From NCBI GenBank assembly GCA_030680655.1, contig JAUXUZ010000513.1, positions 1 to 32,173 on the forward strand: DNA of 32,173 nt. The letters are read 5' to 3'. Both the position numbers and the translations under genes were made by a program. A model generated the notes under the pieces. It made no database searches, was not told the DNA's origin, and saw only the letters and a list, made by a program, of their open reading frames with translations. Shown here piece after piece: positions 9,009 to 16,544 of the stretch. This DNA is from Phycisphaerales bacterium (lineage in GTDB: Bacteria > Planctomycetota > Phycisphaerae > Phycisphaerales > UBA1924). The stretch's first letter is position 1. Every line of letters starts with the position of its first letter.

Positions 9009-9365
9009 GTGAACTTCGTGGGCGCGGGCCTCGCGGCGGCGCGGGCCATGGCGCTGGTGCACGATGTGGGCAGCAGCCCGGCGGACATGGGGCGGCAGGC
9101 GGGCGTGCTCGGCGGCTATGGCCTGCTGGCCAACAACGATTTCATCGGTCTCTTCTTTGAGGACGCGCCGCTCGCTGATGTCGGTCGCCAGGGCGGCATC
9201 GCGCCTGGTGACGGGGTGTTCGATAGCAACGACTTCGTCGTGTGTTTCGACGCCTTCGTTACCGACGCGCTTCGAGCGTCTGCCAGCGTGCAAGCGGCGA
9301 GGGACCGGGATACAGGACAAACCCCGAAAACGCCTAATGCCAACTGCATAATGCAGTTGCTTTAA
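9009..9365 (+). CDS. Small protein with two dockerin-like (EF-hand-like) repeats; free-standing module or remnant of a larger gene
   Basis: ADMGRQAGVLGGYGLLANNDFIGLFF and ADVGRQGGIAPGDGVFDSNDFVVCFDAF align with the C-terminal modules of the three downstream proteins; GTG start with no clear Shine-Dalgarno, so start is uncertain. Confidence 0.55.
   Translation: MNFVGAGLAAARAMALVHDVGSSPADMGRQAGVLGGYGLLANNDFIGLFFEDAPLADVGRQGGIAPGDGVFDSNDFVVCFDAFVTDALRASASVQAARDRDTGQTPKTPNANCIMQLL
9341..9359. repeat. 19-bp palindrome CAACTGCAT-A-ATGCAGTTG
   Basis: Perfect 9-bp arms around one central base; lies at the 3' end of the 9009 ORF. Confidence 0.7.
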
Positions 9366-9505
9366 AGGGTTTTCCCTCGGGAATCCTTGACAAGTGCTCA
9401 GGCATCGTGTCCACTCACAGGTAAGGCCGCGCCGCCATTCCGAGGGATCGGCATTCTGCCGGTCGAGGTGCGCCGCAATCACGTGCTCGCAAAGGGAGAA
9501 GTGAC

Positions 9506-11020
9506 ATGATGTCGATGAATGTGAAGAAGGGTCTGTTCGCTGCAACCGCCGCCGCCACGCTCTGCGCTGGTGCCACCGCGGACGTGGTCATTGTTCTGCC
9601 GTCGGGCAACTTCGGTGCTGGTCAGGACTTCAGCATGACGAGCCCGCCGCTCAGCGGCACGCTCACCGGCATCATCTTCTCATACGAGTACTCCAACGCC
9701 GCCGGTGCATCGTGGGCCGCCGACATGGCCGCCACAGTCGGCGCGAGCCAGTGGGGCTACTTCAACCGGTTCTGCAACGGGGCCAGCATCAACGAAGGCG
9801 CCACCGGCGCTCCGAACAATGGCACGCCGATCAATTTCACGTCTGCCACGCTCCCGATCGGATCGCCCGTCACGTACACCAACGAGACGGTACTTGTCGG
9901 CTGGGGCAATAGCTGGAACGGCGGCTCAGGCACCATGGCCAACGTCACCCTCACGCTCGTCGGCGTGAGCGTCGGTAACGGACCGACCAACCCCACCGGT
10001 CTTGGCGCGTCCACGAACTTGGGGAGCGGCTCGGTCCTTCTCACCGTCACGACCTTCGGCGGCATCAATCCCGCCAGCACGGGCATCTCCGTCAACGGCG
10101 ACCTGTCGGCGCTGGGCGGCGGCGGCTCGGTGGCGTTCTTTGACAACGGCACCAACGGTGACGTGACGGCCCTTGACGGCGTGTTCTCGTACACAACCAG
10201 CGTCGGCAGCCTCGCCGATGGCGACGCGTATTCAGTGGGCTTCACCGTGTCTGACGCTGAATCGCGATCCTCAAGCGGCGCGATCAACGGGACAGTTGAC
10301 CTGGCGGGCCAGACGCTCGCGACGGCGGCTGTTCCGAGCGGCGCCGGCGCGCTGGATGCGATCTCGGGCTTCTTCGGGCCCAACGACGTCGACATTTACA
10401 AGATCAATATCTGCGACGCCGCGAACTTCTCGGCGACAACCTTCGGCGGCACCACCGCCGACACGCAGTTGTTCCTCTTCAACACCGACGGCTTTGGCGT
10501 CGTGGCTAACGACGATGTACCAGACGGTCTTCCCGGCGACGCCACGCTGCAGTCAACCATTACCAGCGCCCTGATCCCCGGCAACGGTGACTACTACTTG
10601 GCGGTGACCCGCTACAACACCGATCCGGTCGATGCCGGCGCGGCTCTGATCTGGGCGAACACCCCCTTCAACACCGAGCGATCGCCCGACGGCGCCGGCG
10701 CGGGGAACCCCCTCGCGGCCTGGACCGGCGCATCGGCCGGCACCTCGACCTACACCATCGCGTTCACAGGCACGTGCTACCCGTCGAGCGGCCCGATCTG
10801 CGGCCTGGCCGATGTGGGCGGCGTCGGCGGTGCGCCGGGCGCTGACAACCACCTGGACAACAACGATTTCGTTGTGTTCATCGACTACTTCTTCTCGCAG
10901 AACCCGATCGCCGACCAGGGCTCAACCGGCGGCGTTGCGGGTGCCGACGGGGTGTACGACAACAACGACTTCATCGTCTTCATCGATAACTTCTTCAACG
11001 CCCCGGCCTCGTGCCGCTGA
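9506..11020 (+). CDS. Secreted modular protein A: signal peptide, variable N-terminal domain, Ig-like segment, PPC-like domain, C-terminal dockerin-like module
   Basis: Signal-peptide-like N-terminus (KKGLFAATAAATLCAGATA); NDVDIYKINICD...GDYYLAVTRYN PPC-like domain; terminal CGLADVGG...DNNDFVVFIDYFF...DNNDFIVFIDNFFNAPASCR. Confidence 0.9.
   Translation: MMSMNVKKGLFAATAAATLCAGATADVVIVLPSGNFGAGQDFSMTSPPLSGTLTGIIFSYEYSNAAGASWAADMAATVGASQWGYFNRFCNGASINEGATGAPNNGTPINFTSATLPIGSPVTYTNETVLVGWGNSWNGGSGTMANVTLTLVGVSVGNGPTNPTGLGASTNLGSGSVLLTVTTFGGINPASTGISVNGDLSALGGGGSVAFFDNGTNGDVTALDGVFSYTTSVGSLADGDAYSVGFTVSDAESRSSSGAINGTVDLAGQTLATAAVPSGAGALDAISGFFGPNDVDIYKINICDAANFSATTFGGTTADTQLFLFNTDGFGVVANDDVPDGLPGDATLQSTITSALIPGNGDYYLAVTRYNTDPVDAGAALIWANTPFNTERSPDGAGAGNPLAAWTGASAGTSTYTIAFTGTCYPSSGPICGLADVGGVGGAPGADNHLDNNDFVVFIDYFFSQNPIADQGSTGGVAGADGVYDNNDFIVFIDNFFNAPASCR
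10775..11020 (+). repeat. Dockerin-like C-terminal module, copy A (246 bp)
   Basis: Same length and nearly the same sequence as 12689-12934 and 14698-14943. Confidence 0.9.
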
Positions 11021-11051
11021 ACCGCGGCTGACTTGAACCCGTCCCCCGTTG

Positions 11052-11088
11052 CGCCCCGCGCGGCTCCGGCTGCGCGGGGCGTTTTCTT
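11052..11088 (+). terminator. Rho-independent terminator of gene A
   Basis: CGCCCCGCGC - GGCTCCGGCT - GCGCGGGGCG followed by TTTTCTT. Confidence 0.88.
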
Positions 11089-11107
11089 GCGGCCAAGAGA
11101 GGAATTT

Positions 11108-11124
11108 GCACTACGCAGTAGTGC
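11108..11124. repeat. Inverted repeat GCACTAC-GCA-GTAGTGC
   Basis: Perfect 7-bp arms; overlapping alternative pairing CTACGC-AGTAGT-GCGTAG at 11111-11128. Confidence 0.6.
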
Positions 11125-11240
11125 GTAGGGCGGGTAGTGGGCAGATGATTAAGTTTAAATTAGCCTTCTAATTGCCGCACGGGCATGGCCATTCGTCGTT
11201 TCTTGAGTTCTACTTGAGCGTCCGGTGCGGCGTGTGTCGC

Positions 11241-11260
11241 GCGGCGGTATTCACCGCCGC
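11241..11260 (+). promoter_or_regulatory. Leader hairpin of gene B (GCGGCGG-TATTCA-CCGCCGC)
   Basis: Perfect 7-bp stem upstream of the start; counterpart in the gene C leader at 13129-13148. Confidence 0.5.
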
Positions 11261-11311
11261 GGCTCCTCTCTGGAGTCGCTGCCCGGTTTCGCTTGTAACA
11301 GGGAGAAATGA

Positions 11312-12934
11312 ATGAAAACGAGACTTATGGCCCTTGCTCTGGCTGCGTGCGCAGGAACCGTGTTCGCCAGCCCTCGCGAGTCGCAGGTTGCGCCGACGCC
11401 GCTTGATAGCGACGATCCGGGTGGGACGTTCAACATGACGTTCGCCAACAGCGACGGCGGCGGCGCATATACGGCCTTCCGCGTTCGCTTCACTGGCATG
11501 CTGACGTCGAACGTCGGGGGAACGTACGCCCAGGAAGTCGCTATCGATGTCACGCCCCCGGGTGGCGCGGTGCAGACGTTCCTTCTCGGAGCAGGCTTTA
11601 CCTACTCGACTCAATCCTTCGATATCGTGCGCACCCTCGCCGCCCCGGTCGCGACCGGTGGCACATGGACGTTTGCCTTGCGTGAGACCTATGACGACGC
11701 GGCCGGCATTCCCGATTCGACCGTCTCAGACCTGGTCGTCACGCTTGACGACGCGGCTGCTGAGCCCCCCACGCACACCAATCTCGGCACGCTGGTTGAC
11801 GGCGTGCCCGTCTCACAGGAGGTTGTCCTCGAAGCGGGCGAGGTGAAGTGGTTCAAGGTCACCACCGCCGAAGCCTCCGAGGCGGCGCACCGCAAGCTCG
11901 ACATCAACACGCTCGCTTCGACCTTTGGCGGCGACAGCGAGATCGGCGTCTACACCAGCACCGGCACCGGGCTCTTCGCCAACGACGACGCGGGCGGCGG
12001 GCTCTACAGCCAGCTCACCTTTGGTGAAGAAGGAGCGGCCGGGACGCTCGCTGCCGGCACGTACTTTGTTGCCGTCAGCTCGTACAACGCGACGTTCCTT
12101 GTTGCCGACTGGACCGTAACGAGCACGGGTCCCGGCGGCACGTTCCAGCTTACCCTGGCTCAGACCGTCTTTACGCCTCCCGTGGGCATCTGGAGCGAGT
12201 CGGCTGACGGTGGCGGCGACGCGGGCCAGGAACTCGCTAGCGCGCAGGTTGTGAGCGGCACGGGCGACCTTCCCCGAATCACCGGCTCGTTCGGTGTTGA
12301 CGATGTCGACATCTACAAGATCAACATCTGCGACACCGTCAGCTTCAGCGCCAGTACTGCTGGCACAGCGCCCGTCCTTGACACACAGTTGTTCCTGTTC
12401 AATGCGGACGGCACCGGCGTCGTGATGAACGACGACAACACCCTCGGCGGCGGCGGCCTCTGGTCGGCGCTGGACAACACCACCGGCTTCATCGCCGCGG
12501 CCGGTGACTACTACCTCGCCATCAGCCGCTACGACATCGACCCCACCAGCGGTGGGCTTGAGATCTGGGCCGACACCCCCTTCGCGGCCCAGCGTCAGCC
12601 CGACGGCGCCAACGCCGCCGGCATCCTTGACGGCTGGATCGGTGCCAACGCGGCCACCGGCAACTACCGCATCGACTTCACCGGCACCTGCCGCGTCGGC
12701 GCGGGACCGGCCTGCGGTCTGGCCGATGTGGGCGGCGTCGGCGGTGCGCCGGGTGCTGACAACCACCTCGACAACAACGACTTCGTCGTCTTCATCGACT
12801 ACTTCTTCACCCAGAACCCCATCGCCGACCAGGGCTCGACCGGCGGTGCGCCCGGCGCTGACGGCTCGTACGACAACAACGACTTCATCGTCTTCATCGA
12901 CAACTTCTTCAACGCCCCCGCCTCGTGCCGCTGA
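11312..12934 (+). CDS. Secreted modular protein B: signal peptide, possible P-domain-like N-terminus, two PPC-like domains, C-terminal dockerin-like module
   Basis: MKTRLMALALAACAGTVFA signal peptide; WKYF-type PPC-like segment VKWFKVTTAE...LFANDD; second PPC-like VDIYKINICD...; CGLADVGG...DNNDF repeats ...ASCR; GGGAG just before the ATG region. Confidence 0.88.
   Translation: MKTRLMALALAACAGTVFASPRESQVAPTPLDSDDPGGTFNMTFANSDGGGAYTAFRVRFTGMLTSNVGGTYAQEVAIDVTPPGGAVQTFLLGAGFTYSTQSFDIVRTLAAPVATGGTWTFALRETYDDAAGIPDSTVSDLVVTLDDAAAEPPTHTNLGTLVDGVPVSQEVVLEAGEVKWFKVTTAEASEAAHRKLDINTLASTFGGDSEIGVYTSTGTGLFANDDAGGGLYSQLTFGEEGAAGTLAAGTYFVAVSSYNATFLVADWTVTSTGPGGTFQLTLAQTVFTPPVGIWSESADGGGDAGQELASAQVVSGTGDLPRITGSFGVDDVDIYKINICDTVSFSASTAGTAPVLDTQLFLFNADGTGVVMNDDNTLGGGGLWSALDNTTGFIAAAGDYYLAISRYDIDPTSGGLEIWADTPFAAQRQPDGANAAGILDGWIGANAATGNYRIDFTGTCRVGAGPACGLADVGGVGGAPGADNHLDNNDFVVFIDYFFTQNPIADQGSTGGAPGADGSYDNNDFIVFIDNFFNAPASCR
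12689..12934 (+). repeat. Dockerin-like C-terminal module, copy B (246 bp)
   Basis: Same length and nearly the same protein sequence as copies A and C. Confidence 0.9.
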
Positions 12935-12966
12935 TCCGCGGCTGAGCTGAGACAGTCTTCCTTTGG

Positions 12967-13003
12967 GCCCCGCGCGGCTTGTGCCGCGCGGGGCTCTTTG
13001 TTT
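12967..13003 (+). terminator. Rho-independent terminator of gene B
   Basis: GCCCCGCGCGGC - TTGT - GCCGCGCGGGGC followed by TCTTTGTTT. Confidence 0.9.
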
Positions 13004-13031
13004 GGCGGCAAACGTACGGGATTTGTTTGGA

Positions 13032-13061
13032 GCATTCGGTAAAGAATTCCTCATCGAATGC
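13032..13061. promoter_or_regulatory. 30-bp interrupted dyad upstream of gene C (GCATTCG-N5-GAATTC-N5-CGAATGC)
   Basis: Perfect 7-bp outer arms and a palindromic centre with equal spacers. Confidence 0.45.
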
Positions 13062-13128
13062 GACCTAGGGGTATTGCTACCGGGCCGGTCCTGTGGTCTA
13101 GTAGAGAGGTTCGTGCTGGTGGGATCAC

Positions 13129-13148
13129 GCGGCGGTACTCATCGCTGC
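13129..13148 (+). promoter_or_regulatory. Leader hairpin of gene C (GCGGCGG-TACTCA-TCGCTGC, with G-U pairs)
   Basis: Same arm and near-identical loop as the gene B hairpin; differences in the 3' arm keep pairing through G-U wobbles. Confidence 0.45.
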
Positions 13149-13182
13149 GGCCAGTGCGGTAGTTCTCAAGGGAGGCCTCATC

Positions 13183-14943
13183 ATGCAATCGAAGATGTTT
13201 GTACTCGCGTTGGCGGTCGCTGCGGGAAGCGCGTTCGCTCAGAACTCGATCGTGGACAACATCGCCGGAACGTTCGTCGATATATCGACAATGGGGAGCG
13301 TCAACAGCCTCGTTGCGTTTGATTCTGACGACGCCAGCTACGCGTTTACCAGTTCAGTGACCAACGGGATCTTCGCGTCAACGACGGTCCGCGTCTGTAC
13401 GAACGGTTACGCCCAGTGGGGCGGCGCGACGGGGGGGACGGCCTATTTCAATGGCGCGATCGCCAGCGGCACGGCCAGCCCGATGGCACCTGTTGATAGC
13501 CAGTGCCTCATGCCGCTTTGGGATGACCAGTACGTGCGTCCCGGTGGAGGGGCCAACCTCCACTGGATTGAAGGACCGGCGTCAAGCTTTGGCCTGCCTT
13601 CAGCGGCCGGCAACGTGCTGATCATCCAGTGGACGAACGTCGAGCACTACTTTACCTCGACGGGGCTGGCGACGTATCAGATCCAGGTGTTCCAGAACCC
13701 ACTCGGCGGGAGCGTCGCCGCGCAGATGCTCTACCAGAACGTGAACTTCGGCAACGCCGCCTGGGACAACGGGGCAAGCGCGACCATTGGCTTTGCCTCG
13801 GGCACGACCGGCGGCGCTGCGTCAATCAACAACGTGCAGTGGGCGTTCAACAGCGCTGGGAGCGTCAACAACGGCGACGTGTTGAGCCTGCTGATCCCCA
13901 CCGCCTCGGTGCCGCCGTCAGGCGTCGGCTCGTCTGTTGCGGCCGGTTCGAGCGTGCTGCTGCGCGTGAGCACCGCGTCCGGCTTTAACCCCAGCAGCTC
14001 GAGCATCACGGTGACCGGCAACCTGAGCACGAGCATGGGTGGGCCCGCGTCGGTCGCGTTCCAGGATGATGGCCTGAACGGTGACGTCACCGCCAGCGAC
14101 GGCACGTATTCCTACCTCGCTTCATACCCGTCGGGCACCACGGACGGAACGGCGTTTACCGTCCCGTTTACGGTTACGGACAATCTCGCACGCAGCAGCA
14201 GTGGCAGCATCAACTTCACTGCCGATACGGCCGGTGATCTTCCTGCGATGGCGGCGGTCCTGCCTGGCAGCGGCGACCTCTCGTCGATCACGGGTGTGCT
14301 GGGCGCCAACGACGTGGACATGTACAAGATCAACATCTGCGACATGGCGAACTTCAGCGCCACGACGCAGAACACGGCGCCGACGATCGACACCCAGCTG
14401 TTCCTGTTCAACGCCGACGGCACCGGCGTGGTCATGAACGACGACAACCCCGCAGGCACCGGCGGTCTGTGGTCGCGCATCGACAACACCACCGGGTTTA
14501 TTGTGGCCAACGGTACGTACTACCTGGCGATCAGCCGCTACGACATGGACCCCACCAGCGGGGGTCTTGAGATCTGGGCCGACACTCCTTTCGGCGCTCA
14601 GCGTCAGCCCGACGGCGCTAACTCAAGCGGCATCGTGGACGCTTGGAACGGGGCCAACGCCAACACCAACGGCTACCTGATCGAACTGACGGGCACGTGC
14701 TACCCGTCGAGCGGGCCGATCTGCGGCCTGGCCGACGTCGGCGGCGTGGGCGGTGCGCCGGGCGCTGACAACCACCTGGACAACAACGACTTCGTCGTGT
14801 TCATCGACTACTTCTTCAACCAGAATCCCATCGCCGACCAGGGCTCAACCGGCGGGGTTGCCGGCGCCGACGGCGTGTACGACAACAACGACTTCATCGT
14901 CTTCATCGACAACTTCTTCAACGCCCCCGCCTCCTGCCGCTGA
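13183..14943 (+). CDS. Secreted modular protein C: signal peptide, nidogen-like N-terminal domain, Ig-like segment, PPC-like domain, C-terminal dockerin-like module
   Basis: MQSKMFVLALAVAAGSAFAQ signal peptide; NVLIIQWTNVEHY...TYQIQVFQNP...ATIGFASG nidogen-like; NDVDMYKINICD...; CGLADVGG...DNNDF repeats ...ASCR; GGGAGG upstream of ATG. Confidence 0.9.
   Translation: MQSKMFVLALAVAAGSAFAQNSIVDNIAGTFVDISTMGSVNSLVAFDSDDASYAFTSSVTNGIFASTTVRVCTNGYAQWGGATGGTAYFNGAIASGTASPMAPVDSQCLMPLWDDQYVRPGGGANLHWIEGPASSFGLPSAAGNVLIIQWTNVEHYFTSTGLATYQIQVFQNPLGGSVAAQMLYQNVNFGNAAWDNGASATIGFASGTTGGAASINNVQWAFNSAGSVNNGDVLSLLIPTASVPPSGVGSSVAAGSSVLLRVSTASGFNPSSSSITVTGNLSTSMGGPASVAFQDDGLNGDVTASDGTYSYLASYPSGTTDGTAFTVPFTVTDNLARSSSGSINFTADTAGDLPAMAAVLPGSGDLSSITGVLGANDVDMYKINICDMANFSATTQNTAPTIDTQLFLFNADGTGVVMNDDNPAGTGGLWSRIDNTTGFIVANGTYYLAISRYDMDPTSGGLEIWADTPFGAQRQPDGANSSGIVDAWNGANANTNGYLIELTGTCYPSSGPICGLADVGGVGGAPGADNHLDNNDFVVFIDYFFNQNPIADQGSTGGVAGADGVYDNNDFIVFIDNFFNAPASCR
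14698..14943 (+). repeat. Dockerin-like C-terminal module, copy C (246 bp)
   Basis: Protein sequence differs from copy A at one visible residue (N for S before QNPIADQ). Confidence 0.9.
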
Positions 14944-14974
14944 TCGTCGGCTGACTTGAACCCGTCCCCCTTTG

Positions 14975-15010
14975 CGCCCCGCGCGGCTCCGGCTGCGCGG
15001 GGCGTTTCCT
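14975..15010 (+). terminator. Rho-independent terminator of gene C
   Basis: CGCCCCGCGC - GGCTCCGGCT - GCGCGGGGCG followed by TTTCCTT; stem-loop identical to that of gene A. Confidence 0.85.
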
Positions 15011-15038
15011 TGTGGCTGAAGACCGGTGCGCCATGCGG

Positions 15039-16511
15039 TCAGGGGGTCGGGCCGACGCCCATTGCCGTGAGAATCGCCTCGAGGTTGTCGGCGACCTTCA
15101 CCGGAGGGTTCGCCCATGCTCCATCCGGCCGATTGGCGGGCAGCGGTTGCGGTGCGGCCTTGGTTGTCAGGCCGGTGTGGTAACCGACGGTGATGTCAGG
15201 GTCCTTGAGCGCGTGGCCGGTGAGGATGCACGCGACGGTCTGGTCCGGCCTGATCAGGCCCTGCTGCAGCAGCATGTGGGCGCCGGCCACGCTGGCCGCG
15301 GAGGCCGGCTCGCAGCCGAAGCCGAACGCGCCGACCATGGCCTTGTAGTGCCTGATCGTGTCGTCGTCGACCGCGCGAACCACTCCCCCTGACGGGTCAT
15401 GTGCCGATGTCCCGCGCCCGTCCATCACTTCGAGCGCGCGGAGCGCCTTGGTGAGGTTCACGGGCCGGTTAATCTCGATCGCGGTGGCGATCGTGCTGGC
15501 CCGCTCGCCGGCGGTGTCCATCCTTGCGTACTCCTGCTCCACCTTTGCCGCGCCTCCGTCGTGGAAGTAGGCCCCCCCGTTCCAGCGGACGCCCAGCGTG
15601 TTGTACACGGTATCGAGCGTCCTGGCGCCGGTCGCGTTCACGACCGCCAGACGCGGCACCCGGTCAACAATGCCCAGCGCCAGCAGTTCCATGAACGCCT
15701 TGCCGAACGCCGAGCAGTTGCCCAGGTTCCCACCCGGCACGATCACCCAGTCTGGCACCTTCCAGTCGAGCCCTTCCATCACGCGGTACATGACTGACTT
15801 CTGTCCCTCGAGCCGGAAGGGGTTGACAGAGTTCATCAGGTAGACGCCGGCCTTTGGGATGTTCTCGGCGATGTGCCGGACGCGTGCCAGGCACGCGTCG
15901 AAGTCGCCCGCCACCTGCAGCGTCAGTGCGCCGTAGTCGAGCGCCTGCGCGAGCTTGCCGTAGGCGATCTTGCCGTCGCCGATGAAGACGACCGCCTTCA
16001 TGCCCACCTGCGCCGCGTAGACCGCCATGCTCGCGCTGGTGTTGCCGGTGCTGGCGCATGCGCACACCTTCGCGCCGACCATCCGAGCGTGCGTAAACGC
16101 AGCGGTCATGCCGTTGTCCTTGAACGAGCCGCTCGGGTTCAGCCCTTCATACTGAAGGTAGAGCCCACCCCCGGCCCTCCCAGAGGCCGCGAAGCCGAGT
16201 TGCGCCCCGAGCAGGTCGGCCCTCTGCAGGACTGTCCTCCCTTCACCGATGGTCGCGATCTCCTCGGGTGATGAGAAGAATGGCATCAGCCGGCGGAAGC
16301 GCCAAACGCCGGAAGAGTCGGGGTTCCCGTAATCAAAGCGGGGCGTGTGGGCGATCGAACCGAGCGGGCCGCGCACGTCGCCTGCGAATGTGTAGTGCAC
16401 GTCAAGCAGGTTGCCGCACGAGCGGCAGGCGACGAGCGTGTCGGAGATCGGGTAGGTCGCACCGCAGCGCGGGTCGGTGCAGCGCTGGAGGGCGGCTGTC
16501 GTGGTGGGCAT
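15039..16511 (-). CDS. thrC: Threonine synthase
   Basis: 490 aa PLP-fold enzyme with N-terminal zinc ribbon (CTDPRCGATYPI...CRSCGNLLDVHY), NPSGSFKDNGMTAAF, STGNTSASMAVYAA. Confidence 0.92.
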   Translation of the reverse strand: MPTTTAALQRCTDPRCGATYPISDTLVACRSCGNLLDVHYTFAGDVRGPLGSIAHTPRFDYGNPDSSGVWRFRRLMPFFSSPEEIATIGEGRTVLQRADLLGAQLGFAASGRAGGGLYLQYEGLNPSGSFKDNGMTAAFTHARMVGAKVCACASTGNTSASMAVYAAQVGMKAVVFIGDGKIAYGKLAQALDYGALTLQVAGDFDACLARVRHIAENIPKAGVYLMNSVNPFRLEGQKSVMYRVMEGLDWKVPDWVIVPGGNLGNCSAFGKAFMELLALGIVDRVPRLAVVNATGARTLDTVYNTLGVRWNGGAYFHDGGAAKVEQEYARMDTAGERASTIATAIEINRPVNLTKALRALEVMDGRGTSAHDPSGGVVRAVDDDTIRHYKAMVGAFGFGCEPASAASVAGAHMLLQQGLIRPDQTVACILTGHALKDPDITVGYHTGLTTKAAPQPLPANRPDGAWANPPVKVADNLEAILTAMGVGPTP

Positions 16512-16544
16512 GGGCGAGGGTAGCTGGGGTGCCGCAGAGTGAGG

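Noticed and set aside
11813-13054. 413-aa minus-strand ORF with VVDEDDEVVVV runs
   Set aside because: Antisense reading of the DNNDF repeat region of gene B; repetitive composition follows from the sense strand.
9009-14943. CRISPR or tandem DNA repeat array
   Set aside because: The repeats are coding C-terminal modules separated by whole genes, not short direct repeats with spacers.
9009-15010. Transposon or phage origin of the island
   Set aside because: No transposase, integrase, target-site duplication or tRNA was found at the borders.
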